64,000 nt of DNA from G965247775 sp965247775 (GCA_965247775.1 OZ252031.1:2232001-2296000), one strand, 5' to 3'; shown: positions 25,752 to 35,237, numbered from the stretch's first letter. Notes: generated by a model from the letters alone, not told the origin. Made by a program: numbers and translations.

Positions 25752-26543
25752 ATGCCCAACGCGATCGACCTGAGCCAGATCCGCGCCCTGACCTGGGACA
25801 TCGGAGGAACCGTTTTCGACTGGCACCACTCCATCAAAGACGCGGTAGCCACGCGCGCCGCCGCTCGTGGCGCCGAACTGGACGCCGCCGCCTTCGCCAA
25901 CACCTGGCGACGCCGCATGTTCGAGCAGCTGCGGCGAGTGCGCAGCGGCGATCTACCCTGGATGAACGCCGACCGGCTGCATCGCATGGTGCTCGACGAG
26001 CTGGCGGGCCAGTACCCGTCGCTCGCACTCTCCCCGGCGGACCTCGATGAACTCAACGCCGTCTGGCACCGCCTCTATGTCTGGCCCGACGCCCCTGCCG
26101 CCCTGCGCCGTCTCCGCGAGCGGTATACCGTCGTCGTCCTCACGGTGATGAGCACGTCAATCGCGATCGACAGCTCCAAACACAACGGCGTCGATTGGGA
26201 CGGCATCCTTTCCTGCGAGTTCCTCGGCCACTACAAGCCCGAACCCGAAGCCTATCTCGCCGGCCTGAAGCTGCTGGGCGTCGAGCCTGACCAGGCCCTG
26301 ATGTGCGCAGCCCACCCTGCCGACCTGCGCGCAGCGATGGCGGCGGGATTGCGCTCCGCCTACGTCCCCCGGCCGGGTGAGCACGGGGAAACGAAGGACA
26401 GCGAACTGGCCGCGGCGTTACAGTCTGCGTTCGCCCTTCGGCCTGCTGAGAGCGCGGAAGACTCCGACCGCGACCTTTCCCAGCCAGATTTCGACATCAA
26501 CGCTGCCGACTTCACCGACCTCGCCGACCAACTGCTCGTCTAA
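25752..26543 (+). CDS. HAD-superfamily hydrolase, haloacid dehalogenase type II-like
   Basis: 263 residues. HAD motif I is TWDIGGTVFDW with nucleophile D16. Motif II lies in VVVLTVMSTS, motif III in FLGHYKPEPEAYLAG (the lysine) and motif IV in CAAHPADLRAAMAAGLRSAYVPR. The DW after motif I and the cap with WHRLYVWPDAPAALRRL are typical of L-2-haloacid dehalogenase relatives. In motif IV the usual acidic pair is reduced to HPAD. A phosphatase or dehalogenase activity is possible. GGAGCC precedes the ATG. Confidence 0.88.
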   Translation: MPNAIDLSQIRALTWDIGGTVFDWHHSIKDAVATRAAARGAELDAAAFANTWRRRMFEQLRRVRSGDLPWMNADRLHRMVLDELAGQYPSLALSPADLDELNAVWHRLYVWPDAPAALRRLRERYTVVVLTVMSTSIAIDSSKHNGVDWDGILSCEFLGHYKPEPEAYLAGLKLLGVEPDQALMCAAHPADLRAAMAAGLRSAYVPRPGEHGETKDSELAAALQSAFALRPAESAEDSDRDLSQPDFDINAADFTDLADQLLV

Positions 26544-26629
26544 TCCCGCGGCGGCGATTCGTTCGCCTGCTACCGTTGCGAGCGCGACCGATCGCGGTTG
26601 CGAAGACTCCCTGCCGGATCATCCCATAC

Positions 26630-29104
26630 ATGAGTCCGACCCTGCCCCTTAGCGGCTACACGGTGCTCGACATCTCGGGATCGGTTGCCACCGCGACGTG
26701 CGGGAAACTCTTCGCGGACTTCGGTGCGCGCGTCGTCAATATCGAGCGTCCCGAGCGAGGTCACCCGACGCGCGCTTACCCGCCGCACAAGAGCGGCGTG
26801 CCGGCGCCGGAATCCAGCGGCCTGCACGCGCTGCTAAGCCCGCATAAGGAAAGCGTCGCACTCGATCTGGAAGACCAGGCGCAGCGCGATGCGCTGCTGA
26901 CGTGGATGCGCACGGCCGACGTCGTGCTGGAGTCAGAGGCCCCAGGCACCCTCGATCGTCTGGGGATCGGCTTCGAGGAGCTCGTCAAGCAGGCGCCTCA
27001 CCTGCTCCTCTGCTCGCTCACGTGGTGGGGCCAGACCGGCCCGTTGTCCGGGCTGCCGGCCAATGACGCCAGCATCTGCTGTCAGATCGGCCAGGTCAGG
27101 AGCATCGGTCCGCCTGAGGGCCCGCCGCTTCTTCCGAGCGGCTACCCGGTGCAGATTCTCGGCGGGGCGACGGGCTTCATCAGCATGGCAACGCATCTCG
27201 TCGCTCGCTGTCTGCAGCGCCCCCCGCAGCCAGAGCACGTGGACGTCTCCTTGTTCGAAGCGGCGCTCGCCTTGACAGACTATGGACTGCCCGCTGCGGT
27301 GGGCCAGAGCCAAGAGCCTCGCTTGGGGCTCAACCGGCACCACCCGCACTATCCCACTTCGATCTTCCCTACGCGGGAGGGGTGGCTTGGTGTCACGGCG
27401 CTGACGTCGGCGCAGTGGCGCAACTTCTGCGACGTCGTCGGGCTTCCCGAGCTTGGACGCGATCCTGCCTATCAGACCTCGCTCAACCGGCTTCAGGACG
27501 CCGACCATATCGAGCAGTTGCTCGTGCCCGCCCTCAAGCGACGTCCCGCCGCCGAGTGGTTCCACGAAGGGCAAGCCCGCCGCATCCCGTTGGCGCTCGT
27601 GCCCACCGTGGCCGAGCTATTCGACAGTGAGCAGCTTCGCGCGCGTGAGGCATTTCGTGAGGTGACGCACCCCGACCTCGGAGCACTCGACGTACCGGCA
27701 GCGCCGTTTCGGTTGCGGAATGCTCCCGCCCGGCGGGATGGCCCAGTGGCGCGTTTGGGGGAGCACCGCCGGCCGCGGTCGGCGCAGCGCGACGGGGCAG
27801 TGTTGGGATCCCGGCGGCAGGTCGCGGCTGCGACACCGGTCCCGCCGCCGCTTCGCTCACTTGGGGGCCGGCCACCGCTGTTGCAGGGCATTCGCGTCGT
27901 TGACCTCACGATGGGATGGGCGGGACCGCTTGCCTCACGCCACCTTGCCGACATGGGCGCCGAAGTGATCAAGGTGGAGTCCCGCCAGCACTTCGATTGG
28001 TGGCGAGGCTTGCAACTCACGCCCCCGGAGATGGCGGATCTCCAGTTCGAGAAACGTGTCGCCTTCAACATCATGAACCGCAACAAGCTCGGCATCACGC
28101 TCGACCTGGCGCAGCCGCGTGGTGCGGAGCTGCTGAAAGAACTCGCCGCGATCTCGGATGTGGTCGTTGAGAACTACTCCGCGGGAGTGCTTCCCAAGCT
28201 AGGTCTGGACGAGCCGGTTCTGCGCGCCGTGAATCCTCGGCTCGTGATGCTCTCGATGCCACCGTTCGGCGCCGGTGGACCGTGGCACTCCTACCGCGCC
28301 TACGGCTCGACCGCTGAGCAGGCGTCTGGCCTCCCCCATCTTCAAGGCACGGCCACCGACCCGCCGGTCACGCTCCACCTCGCCCTGGGAGATCCGGTCG
28401 CGGGTGTCCACGCGGCCGCCGCGCTGCTGCTCGCGATTCTGCATCAGCAGCGGACGGGCGAGGGGCAATCCGTTGATCTGTCGCAGGTGGAGTCCGTGAC
28501 CTCGCTCGGCCTGCACGGCGTCGCGAGCCAAGCGCTGCTGAACGAACCGCCACCGCGGATCGGTAGCCGCCACCCCACACACGCCCCCCAAGGCGTCTAC
28601 CCATGCATGGGCGACGACGAGTGGTTGATGCTCACTGTGGATTCCGACGCCGCCTGGACCGCGCTCGCCGACCTGGTTGGCGACCCAGCGCTGGCCCGAC
28701 CACCGCTCGATCGCGCCAGTGGACGCCGCGCTGCCCATGACCGGATCGATGAGCACCTGGCCCGCTGGACCGCTTCCCAGCAACGTGACGCATTGCTGGA
28801 CGCGCTGCGTCGCGCCGATATCATCGCCGCGCCGGTCCTGGCCGCGGCGGAGGTCTTCGCCCATCCGCAGCTCCAGGCGCGTGACTTCTGGCAGTGGCTC
28901 AAACGCGAGTACGTCGGCTGGCTCCCCCACCCGGTCGCACCCCACCGCGTGGGCGAGCATCCCGCAACCATTGACCATCCCGCCCCCACGTTGGGCGAGC
29001 ATAGCTGCGAAGTGCTTTCGACCTTGCTCGGGATCGACGAGGCCAAACTGGATGCGCTCGAACGCGCCGGGATCGTGGGAACGAGGCCGCTACCGGCAGG
29101 CTGA
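26630..29104 (+). CDS. Double-length CaiB/BaiF family type III CoA-transferase
   Basis: 824 residues made of two complete type III CoA-transferase domains joined by a proline/arginine-rich linker (about residues 370-415). Domain 1 begins LSGYTVLDISGSVATATCGKLFADFGARV and domain 2 LLQGIRVVDLTMGWAGPLASRHLADMGAEVIKVE. Each has a [VI]D[VL]S block (HVDVSLFEA and SVDLSQVES) whose aspartate I take as the one that forms the acyl-aspartate intermediate. Single-domain enzymes are about 400 residues and dimerise as interlocked rings, so the fusion encodes an obligate heterodimer in one chain. Substrate CoA pair is unknown. An enoyl-CoA hydratase gene follows. Confidence 0.9.
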   Translation: MSPTLPLSGYTVLDISGSVATATCGKLFADFGARVVNIERPERGHPTRAYPPHKSGVPAPESSGLHALLSPHKESVALDLEDQAQRDALLTWMRTADVVLESEAPGTLDRLGIGFEELVKQAPHLLLCSLTWWGQTGPLSGLPANDASICCQIGQVRSIGPPEGPPLLPSGYPVQILGGATGFISMATHLVARCLQRPPQPEHVDVSLFEAALALTDYGLPAAVGQSQEPRLGLNRHHPHYPTSIFPTREGWLGVTALTSAQWRNFCDVVGLPELGRDPAYQTSLNRLQDADHIEQLLVPALKRRPAAEWFHEGQARRIPLALVPTVAELFDSEQLRAREAFREVTHPDLGALDVPAAPFRLRNAPARRDGPVARLGEHRRPRSAQRDGAVLGSRRQVAAATPVPPPLRSLGGRPPLLQGIRVVDLTMGWAGPLASRHLADMGAEVIKVESRQHFDWWRGLQLTPPEMADLQFEKRVAFNIMNRNKLGITLDLAQPRGAELLKELAAISDVVVENYSAGVLPKLGLDEPVLRAVNPRLVMLSMPPFGAGGPWHSYRAYGSTAEQASGLPHLQGTATDPPVTLHLALGDPVAGVHAAAALLLAILHQQRTGEGQSVDLSQVESVTSLGLHGVASQALLNEPPPRIGSRHPTHAPQGVYPCMGDDEWLMLTVDSDAAWTALADLVGDPALARPPLDRASGRRAAHDRIDEHLARWTASQQRDALLDALRRADIIAAPVLAAAEVFAHPQLQARDFWQWLKREYVGWLPHPVAPHRVGEHPATIDHPAPTLGEHSCEVLSTLLGIDEAKLDALERAGIVGTRPLPAG

Positions 29105-29452
29105 GATCGTCGCGACGAACTCACCATCAACCTCAACGCCCCGGGCGCCAATCGCCTCGTACCTTGCCGCACCTGGCCACCACGATGCACCGCAACGCGA
29201 CGGCGACGTGCGCGTCAAACGTGCATCGTGATGCGGTTGCCGGAGACCACCGGGCGCATACAGCCCGTGCGATGTGCCGTGGGCGGGCATGCGGATGAGA
29301 TGCCGCCTGTCCCAAGCTGAGACGCCCCTATGCAGCAGCAAGTGCGCCAGAACGGGCGGTTGCTTAACCGCGTCCCGGGCCCGCATCATGGCCTCTGACT
29401 CCGCTGGAACTGCGGCACGTTCGAGTGGGCCAAACGCTCAGAGGAAACGTGT
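29105..29452 (+). other. Intergenic region without a recognised gene
   Basis: About 350 bases between the CoA-transferase and the enoyl-CoA hydratase. A minus-strand frame (29090-29389) has some protein-like composition, but no family was recognised. Confidence 0.3.
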
Positions 29453-30451
29453 ATGGATCAGCATTTCCTGGTGGAAAAGGCAGAGCAGATCGCAATCATC
29501 ACCTTGAATCGGCCGGAAAAACGCAATCCGATCAATGTCGAGATGTTGCAGGAGTTCGAATCGATCCTACGCGACCTGCGCGATGATGCCGGTACTCGCG
29601 TGGTCATTCTCACCGGCGCGGGAAATACCTTCTCGACCGGCGCGGATCTCACCGTCGTCAAAGGCGTGACCGACGAAACGGAACGGCGACGCCTGTTTGC
29701 CCGGGCCCGCCGGTATCGCATCCGTCTCATCAGTCGCACGCTCGGCCTGCTGGAGAACTTGGAACAATTCACCATCGCGGCGGTCAACGGCTATGCCGTT
29801 GGTGGCGGCTGGGGCTTGGCGCTCGCCTGTGATTTCCGTATCGCCGTACCGGGCGCCCAATTCTGGTTTCCGGAAGTCGCTTGGGGTGTGCCGTTAAGCG
29901 CAGGCGCCTCCGCCCGGCTGTTGAGCATGGTGGGGGCCGCGCGCGCCAAAGAGATCATCGTCACCTGCGATCGCTACACTGCAGAGGATCTGGCTCAGTG
30001 GGGCGTCGTCAACCGCATTGTCCCGCCGGATCAATTGCTCGATGAGGCCCGCGCGTTCGCGGACCGGATCCTGGCCAAATCAGCGAACGCCGTGACGGGC
30101 TCAAAACTGACCGTCAATACTCTGGCAAACGTCGCGGCGCACGAGATGATCAGGGCTCGACCCGGAGATCTTCCATCCATGCCCTGGACGCCGATTCAGC
30201 GGGCGCATAGCGGCACCAGAGACGCCTCCCTGACTCCATGCGATGAGCTGGGTCCACCCGCATTGCTCGACACCGCCGCTCACGTCGAGCACGGCCACGG
30301 GGGTAGCGCCGAGAGCGTCGCAGGCACGGTCGGCCCCCCGCCCCCGGCTACGTCGCTGGCCCTCACCGCGCCCCTCCAGCCCCAGGCCGACGCGGAACAG
30401 CCGCTCCACGCTCTCGCCGACGACCATCCCGAGGCTCCTCCTCCGCGCTGA
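29453..30451 (+). CDS. Enoyl-CoA hydratase/isomerase family protein with aberrant C-terminus
   Basis: Residues 1-225 are a normal crotonase fold: ITLNRPEKRNPIN, oxyanion-hole segments FSTGADL and NGYAVGGGWGLAL, CDFRIAV, then FWFPEVAWGVPLSAGASARL with an acidic residue at the active-site position and DLAQWGVVNRIVPPDQL. From about residue 237 the sequence turns into a proline/alanine-rich run (PPPPATSLALTAPLQPQ) unlike any crotonase tail. A normal enzyme would end about 20 residues later than the break. This looks like a rearrangement or assembly join that replaced the natural 3-prime end. It may follow the CoA-transferase in an acyl-CoA pathway. Confidence 0.82.
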   Translation: MDQHFLVEKAEQIAIITLNRPEKRNPINVEMLQEFESILRDLRDDAGTRVVILTGAGNTFSTGADLTVVKGVTDETERRRLFARARRYRIRLISRTLGLLENLEQFTIAAVNGYAVGGGWGLALACDFRIAVPGAQFWFPEVAWGVPLSAGASARLLSMVGAARAKEIIVTCDRYTAEDLAQWGVVNRIVPPDQLLDEARAFADRILAKSANAVTGSKLTVNTLANVAAHEMIRARPGDLPSMPWTPIQRAHSGTRDASLTPCDELGPPALLDTAAHVEHGHGGSAESVAGTVGPPPPATSLALTAPLQPQADAEQPLHALADDHPEAPPPR

Positions 30452-30508
30452 ACGCCACTCAGCCGGACCGCCAAGGCCGTGCCCGGCCCCGAATGGAGGA
30501 GACCTTCC

Positions 30509-31060
30509 ATGAAACGATGGCTCATCGCGCCGCTCCTGATCGCGGCGATCGCTCTCATCGCCGCCGCCTGCGGCGGCGATGACCCCAACGACCGACTCGC
30601 CGCCGAGGTCGCGGCGCTCCGCAACGACCTCGCCGCGACCCGGCAACTCGCGACCGAGGCGCTGCTCCGCGCCTCCCTCCCCGCCCTCGAGGTGGCCCGC
30701 TTCCACGACATCGACGAACGCATCAACAATGAGGGCCTGGTCCACGCCGCGGACCCGGGATTTCTGCGGCGGGCCGAGCAGGTGCTGTCCAGCCCGGTCT
30801 GGCCGGCTGAGTTGCAGCCCAACGTCGATCAGTTTCGTGCCGCGGTGGAGGCCGTGATCCCGCCGGTCCTGGACAATGACGCCGAGGCCGCGGCCAGACC
30901 CGCCTTGATCGCCCACGCGAACTCGCACGAATTCGAGGAAGCCGTCGCCGCCTACTTCGCGGGCGAGCCGGTGCCACCCCCACCCGATCTGGGCGAGGCC
31001 GGAGAGCGCGATGATAACGCGGGCCATGACGAGGACGACGACATCGATCATGACGAGTAG
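30509..31060 (+). CDS. Predicted lipoprotein, first gene of the copper/cytochrome operon
   Basis: 183 residues with a clear lipoprotein signal: MKRWLIAPLLIAAIALIAAACGG, cleavage expected before the cysteine of AAAC. The body is mostly alpha-helical with DRLAAEVAALRNDLAATRQLATEALLR (likely coiled coil) and ends in an acidic, histidine-containing tail (GHDEDDDIDHDE) that could bind metal. No family was recognised. GGAGGAGACC precedes ATG 30509. A CopC-like gene starts 21 bases after its stop, in the same orientation, which suggests a role in periplasmic copper handling or cytochrome assembly. Confidence 0.75.
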   Translation: MKRWLIAPLLIAAIALIAAACGGDDPNDRLAAEVAALRNDLAATRQLATEALLRASLPALEVARFHDIDERINNEGLVHAADPGFLRRAEQVLSSPVWPAELQPNVDQFRAAVEAVIPPVLDNDAEAAARPALIAHANSHEFEEAVAAYFAGEPVPPPPDLGEAGERDDNAGHDEDDDIDHDE

Positions 31061-31081
31061 CCCGCGGGATCCAAGGCACTG

Positions 31082-31738
31082 ATGCACCCGCGTCCGCTCC
31101 CGCGTCCGCGCTGGTGGGCCGGCGCCGCCCTCGCGGCGGCGCTGGCCCTCGGCGTCCTCGGCCTGTCCCCGCGCCACGCCGAGGCCCATGCCCGCTACCT
31201 TCGCTCCGCCCCGGCCTTCGCCGAGGAACTGCCCGCCTCCCCGACCCGCATCGATCTCTGGTTCAGCCAGGAGTTGTTCCGAGAGGAGGGCGCCAACACC
31301 ATCACCCTCACCGATGCCAGCGGGACCGCCTGGCCCACAGGCCCCCTCGTTCTGGACCGGCAGGACCGCACGCACGTCTTCGCCCCGCTGCTGGAGACGC
31401 TGCCACCGGGACGCTACTTCGCCGCCTGGACCACCCTCTCCGCCGACGACGGTGACGACGACGCCGGCGCTTACGCCTTCTACGTCGGACGCGCCCCCAG
31501 CCCGGCCGAGATCGCCGCGGACCGCGAACGCGCGGGCGAACTCCTCATCCCGTACCCCGGTGACGCGCCCCCCGAGCAAGCCGCTGGCGCCGAACCCCCC
31601 CCGCCCCCCCGGCCCGTGGCGGCGGCGGAGCAGGAGCGCGACGGCGGCATCGACGGCGCCGTCATCGGCCTGGGGGTGGTTAGCGCCCTCGCCGTCGTCG
31701 GCCTGACGGTGACCCGCCGCCGGCCGGGAGGCGGCTGA
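31082..31738 (+). CDS. CopC-domain protein with C-terminal membrane anchor
   Basis: 218 residues. A signal peptide (WWAGAALAAALALGVLGLSPRHAEA) is followed directly by HARYLRSAPAFAEELPASP, the start of a CopC domain; the histidine after the cleavage site is a usual copper ligand. The beta-sandwich continues through IDLWFSQELF and LPPGRYFAAWTTLSADDGDDDAGAYAFYVG. A proline-rich linker leads to a C-terminal membrane helix (AVIGLGVVSALAVVGLTV) and a basic end. Periplasmic copper binding is the likely role. The stop overlaps the next start (TGATG). Confidence 0.85.
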   Translation: MHPRPLPRPRWWAGAALAAALALGVLGLSPRHAEAHARYLRSAPAFAEELPASPTRIDLWFSQELFREEGANTITLTDASGTAWPTGPLVLDRQDRTHVFAPLLETLPPGRYFAAWTTLSADDGDDDAGAYAFYVGRAPSPAEIAADRERAGELLIPYPGDAPPEQAAGAEPPPPPRPVAAAEQERDGGIDGAVIGLGVVSALAVVGLTVTRRRPGGG

Positions 31739-32880
31739 TGCCCCGACCCCTCTGGTCCCGCTCCGGGCTCACGCCGGGCGCGCTCCCGCTTATCCTCGCC
31801 GCCGCGCTCATCCTTGCCGCCTGTGGCGGGAGCAAGGACGCCTCGCGGTCTCCGGCCCCGGCGTCCCCGCCGCTTCCGGCGCAGGCGCAGCCCGCGACAC
31901 CGGCTCCGACCAGAGAGATCGCCGCCCCCAGCCCCGCACCTCCCCGGGCCACGGAGCCGGGTCCCGCCGGCCCGGACCTGCTCGTCCCCGGCCTCGCCGC
32001 CTACACCCTGGGCACCGATCTTTTTCTTCAGCGCAGCGGCGTCGCCGGCCGCCTCATCGAGGGCTCTCAGCGCTTCTCCATCTCCGCCCCTGCCCTCTCC
32101 CCCCAGCACGATCGGATCGCCTACGTCCGCTTCGACCAGGCCCCCGGCGGTGTCGGGGACATCGGCAGCGACATCCATATCTCCGACCTCGCCGGCATCG
32201 ACCTGCTCCTCCTTGAGCACGTCCGCGAGGGCGAGTTCTACTGGTCCCCACGCTGGAGTCCCGACGGCCGCAGCCTCTTCTTCAGCCATCAGATCAATGA
32301 GATGGACGACGCCGGCCGCTTTTTCCGCATCGAGATCATGCGCCTGGATCTCGACAGCGGACAAACGGCGGTCCTGCGCGAGCACGCCACCGAGCCCGCC
32401 CCCTCGCCCGACGGCCGCCGCCTCACCTTCGTCGACGACCCCGCCCTGGACCACATCCTCGGCGTCATGGACGCCGACGGCGGCAACGCCGCCCGCCTTC
32501 TCGACACCAGCGACGGCCTCGCCTTCTACCGCTTGCCGCGCTTCTCGCCGGCGGGCGGCTGGATCGCCTTCCTCGCGTCGGGCGACGGGCCCCAGATCTC
32601 GGCCGATCCCCGCTCCGCTGCCGCTTCACTGCGCGCCAACGGCGTGCAGGACCTCTGGATCGTGCGGCCCGACGGCAGCGGCCTCACCCGCCTCACGACG
32701 GTGCTGGAGGACACGCCCGACTTCTCCTGGTCCAACGATGGCGCTGTCATCCTGCTGCGCGGCACTTTCGGCGTCTACCTCGTCGATGTCGCCTCCCGCG
32801 TCACCCAGACCCTTGGCCCTGGCGAGTTCCACGGCTGGATCGATTGGGTGGGAACAGTACCGGCGGGGACGGTGCCCTGA
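31738..32880 (+). CDS. Lipoprotein with PD40/TolB-like beta-propeller
   Basis: 380 residues. A lipoprotein signal (LPLILAAALILAACGG) is followed by a proline/alanine-rich spacer and then several PD40 repeats: LSPQHDRIAYVRF, RWSPDGRSLFFSH, PSPDGRRLTFVDD, RFSPAGGWIAFLAS and WSNDGAVILLRG. This predicts a six-bladed propeller outside the membrane. Function is unknown; such proteins often serve as sensors or scaffolds. It is translationally coupled on both sides (TGATG at 31738 and at 32880), which ties it to the copper/cytochrome operon. Confidence 0.85.
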   Translation: MPRPLWSRSGLTPGALPLILAAALILAACGGSKDASRSPAPASPPLPAQAQPATPAPTREIAAPSPAPPRATEPGPAGPDLLVPGLAAYTLGTDLFLQRSGVAGRLIEGSQRFSISAPALSPQHDRIAYVRFDQAPGGVGDIGSDIHISDLAGIDLLLLEHVREGEFYWSPRWSPDGRSLFFSHQINEMDDAGRFFRIEIMRLDLDSGQTAVLREHATEPAPSPDGRRLTFVDDPALDHILGVMDADGGNAARLLDTSDGLAFYRLPRFSPAGGWIAFLASGDGPQISADPRSAAASLRANGVQDLWIVRPDGSGLTRLTTVLEDTPDFSWSNDGAVILLRGTFGVYLVDVASRVTQTLGPGEFHGWIDWVGTVPAGTVP

Positions 32881-35237
32881 TGTGGGCGGCGGCCGCGCGC
32901 GGGCGGCGCGTGGGCGGCCTGAGTGGGCCCGCCCGCCTCGTCCTGCTCCTGGCGCTGCTGACCCTCTTGACGTCGCTCTGGCTGACCGCTGGCGGTCGCG
33001 CCGACGCCCACGCGCTGCTGGTCCGCTCCGATCCGCCCATCAACGCCGCCCTGCGCGAGTCACCCACACAGATCCGGCTGTTCATGTCCGAACCGCTCAC
33101 GCGAGACTTCTCGGGCGCCGAGGTGCTCGACTCCAGCGGCGCCCGCGTCGACTTCGGCCGGAGCGACTTCAGCGACCTCGACGCCACGGCCATAACGGTG
33201 CCCGTTCCCCGCCTCGCGCCCGGCATCTACACCGTCGTCTGGCGCACCCTCTCCAGCATTGACGGACATACCTGGAACGGGACCTTCGCCTTCACGGTGC
33301 TGGAGGCGGATGGCAGCGCCCCCCTGGGCGGCGCCTTCACGCCGGACCTGAACCTGCCCGGTCCCCCTGCCGGAGCCGACGCCGCCGTCAAGTGGTTCAC
33401 CTTGGTCGCCACGCTGGCCCTGGGCGGCAGCGCCCTCTTCGCCCTCGTCGTCGGGGTCCCTGCCGCGCAGCGCATTGGCCCGGCCGCGGCGCCTCTTGCC
33501 CGCCGCGCCGCCCACCAGGCGCACAATGTCGCCCGGGGCGCCGTCGTGGTTCTCTTTGTCGCCACCGCCTACGACGCCTCTGCCGCCGCCGCCAAGCTGG
33601 GCGGCCTGGAGTTCCTCGACGAAGTCCTCTTCGACACTCGCAACGGCCTCTGGTTGCTCTTGCGCTGGAGCATCCTGCTCCTCGCGACCGCGCTGCTCTT
33701 GGCCAGCAGGCGCGCCCGTCCCGCCGATCCTCGCCCCACCCTGATCGCCCTCGTGGTCGTGGCCGCCGGCCTCATCGCCGCGATCTCCAGCGCCAGCCAC
33801 GGCGCCGCCATCGACGAGGGCTGGATCTGGGCCACCATCTTCGACGCCGTCCATTTCGCCGCCGCCGCGGTGTGGGTCGGCGTGCTGGGGGCCATGGCCT
33901 GGCTGCTCTGGCGCACCCGCGGCAGCGGCGCTTCCCACGACCGTCACCGCTTCCAGATCGAGTCCGTGCGCCGCTTCTCCCTGCTCGCCGCGGGCACGGT
34001 GCCGGTCCTGGTCGCGGCCGGGCTCCTTGGTCTGCTGATCCAGACCCCGGCCTTCCGCGGCTTCACGGACACCGACTGGGGCGCGGCCATGCTCGTCAAG
34101 CTGGGGCTGCTGGCGCTGCTCTTCGCCGTCGCCGCCGCCAACGCGATGATCCTCCGCCCGCGCTCCCAGGCGGCGGGCCCCGCAGCGGCGGAGCAGGCAG
34201 GCCTTGAACGGCGTTTCCGCCGCCTCATGCGAGCCGAAGTAACCCTCGCGCTCGCCGTCCTCGCGGCCACCGCGGCGCTGACGCAGATCCCCACGCCGCG
34301 CAGCGACCTCCCCTCTAGCGAGCAAAAGGTGCGCACGGTGGAGCAGTCCTTCCCCCTCGACGATCTCATCGCCAGCGTCCGCGTCGACCCGAACCTGGTG
34401 GGGGTGAACCGCTTCCAGATCGACCTCGCCGATTCCGCCGGCGGCCCGCCCACCGATCCCGTCACCGCGGTGCGCCTGCATTTCACCTACCTGGACGACC
34501 CGGCGGTGGGCTCGTTGATCGTTCCCGCCGATCCCGGCGGCGTGGACGTCTGGCAGCTGGAGGGGGCCTTCTTCGGCCTGCCGGGGGAGTGGGCCGTCGA
34601 CGTGGAGGTCCGCCGCGTAACCCGCGACGACGCCCTGGCCGGGCTCACGACCTCCGTCCAGCAGGGCTATCTGACCGTGTCGCCCTTCGGGGTTGAGCCC
34701 CCCGGCGCCCTCGCTCTGCCCCTCACCCAGTTCGATTGGGACGCCGTGGGAGCGCTCTGGGCAGCGATCGTGGCTGGGCTGCTCGTCGCGTACCGGGGCC
34801 ACCTGCGCCGGGCAGTCTCGCAGCGCGCGGCCGACGCCGCCCTGGCGGGCGGTACCGTCTTCATGGCACTGACGATTGTCCTGCTCTTCAGCGTGGAGGC
34901 CGCGCCGGGCCGCACGATCGATAACCCCGTGCAGCGCACGCCCGAGTCCGTCGCCGCCGGCGCCACCCTCTTCGCCAACACCTGCGCGCGCTGCCACGGT
35001 GCGACCGGCGGCGGCGACGGTCCTCTGGCGGGATCGCTGCCGCAGCTCCCGGCCAACTTCCGCGTGCACGTCCCCTTCCACCCCGACGGCACGCTCTACA
35101 CCTGGATCACGCAGGGCATTACGGGCACTGCCATGCAGTCCTTCGCCGATCAACTGACCGACCAGGAACGCTGGGATCTGGTGAATTTCCTGCGTGAGAA
35201 CTTCGACCGGCCGCTCGTCCTGGCGGACTCGCCCTGA
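32880..35237 (+). CDS. CopC-CopD-cytochrome c fusion protein
   Basis: 785 residues with four parts. A signal peptide ends ADA, followed by the CopC domain from HALLVRSDPPINAAL with GIYTVVWRTLSSIDGHTWNG. A CopD-type membrane domain of about eight helices follows, with conserved histidines in SHGAAIDEGW and DAVHFAAAAVWVG. Next comes an extracytoplasmic FixH/YtkA-like beta domain (about 490-610). A last membrane segment precedes a cytochrome c domain with one heme site, CARCHG, and the axial-methionine candidate in GTAMQSFADQLTDQERWDLVNFLR. Likely copper uptake or delivery linked to heme electron transfer, e.g. during oxidase assembly. ATG 32880 overlaps the previous stop (TGATG). Confidence 0.9.
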   Translation: MWAAAARGRRVGGLSGPARLVLLLALLTLLTSLWLTAGGRADAHALLVRSDPPINAALRESPTQIRLFMSEPLTRDFSGAEVLDSSGARVDFGRSDFSDLDATAITVPVPRLAPGIYTVVWRTLSSIDGHTWNGTFAFTVLEADGSAPLGGAFTPDLNLPGPPAGADAAVKWFTLVATLALGGSALFALVVGVPAAQRIGPAAAPLARRAAHQAHNVARGAVVVLFVATAYDASAAAAKLGGLEFLDEVLFDTRNGLWLLLRWSILLLATALLLASRRARPADPRPTLIALVVVAAGLIAAISSASHGAAIDEGWIWATIFDAVHFAAAAVWVGVLGAMAWLLWRTRGSGASHDRHRFQIESVRRFSLLAAGTVPVLVAAGLLGLLIQTPAFRGFTDTDWGAAMLVKLGLLALLFAVAAANAMILRPRSQAAGPAAAEQAGLERRFRRLMRAEVTLALAVLAATAALTQIPTPRSDLPSSEQKVRTVEQSFPLDDLIASVRVDPNLVGVNRFQIDLADSAGGPPTDPVTAVRLHFTYLDDPAVGSLIVPADPGGVDVWQLEGAFFGLPGEWAVDVEVRRVTRDDALAGLTTSVQQGYLTVSPFGVEPPGALALPLTQFDWDAVGALWAAIVAGLLVAYRGHLRRAVSQRAADAALAGGTVFMALTIVLLFSVEAAPGRTIDNPVQRTPESVAAGATLFANTCARCHGATGGGDGPLAGSLPQLPANFRVHVPFHPDGTLYTWITQGITGTAMQSFADQLTDQERWDLVNFLRENFDRPLVLADSP

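Noticed and set aside
26630..29104. Loss of the catalytic aspartate in both halves of the CaiB protein
   Set aside because: A glutamate occurs three to four residues after the motif, but the aspartate of [VI]D[VL]S is present in both halves, so no loss can be claimed.
33060..35153. 697-codon open frame on the minus strand opposite the CopC-CopD-cytochrome fusion
   Set aside because: Glycine/arginine-rich antisense reading of a GC-rich gene; the plus strand has clear domains.
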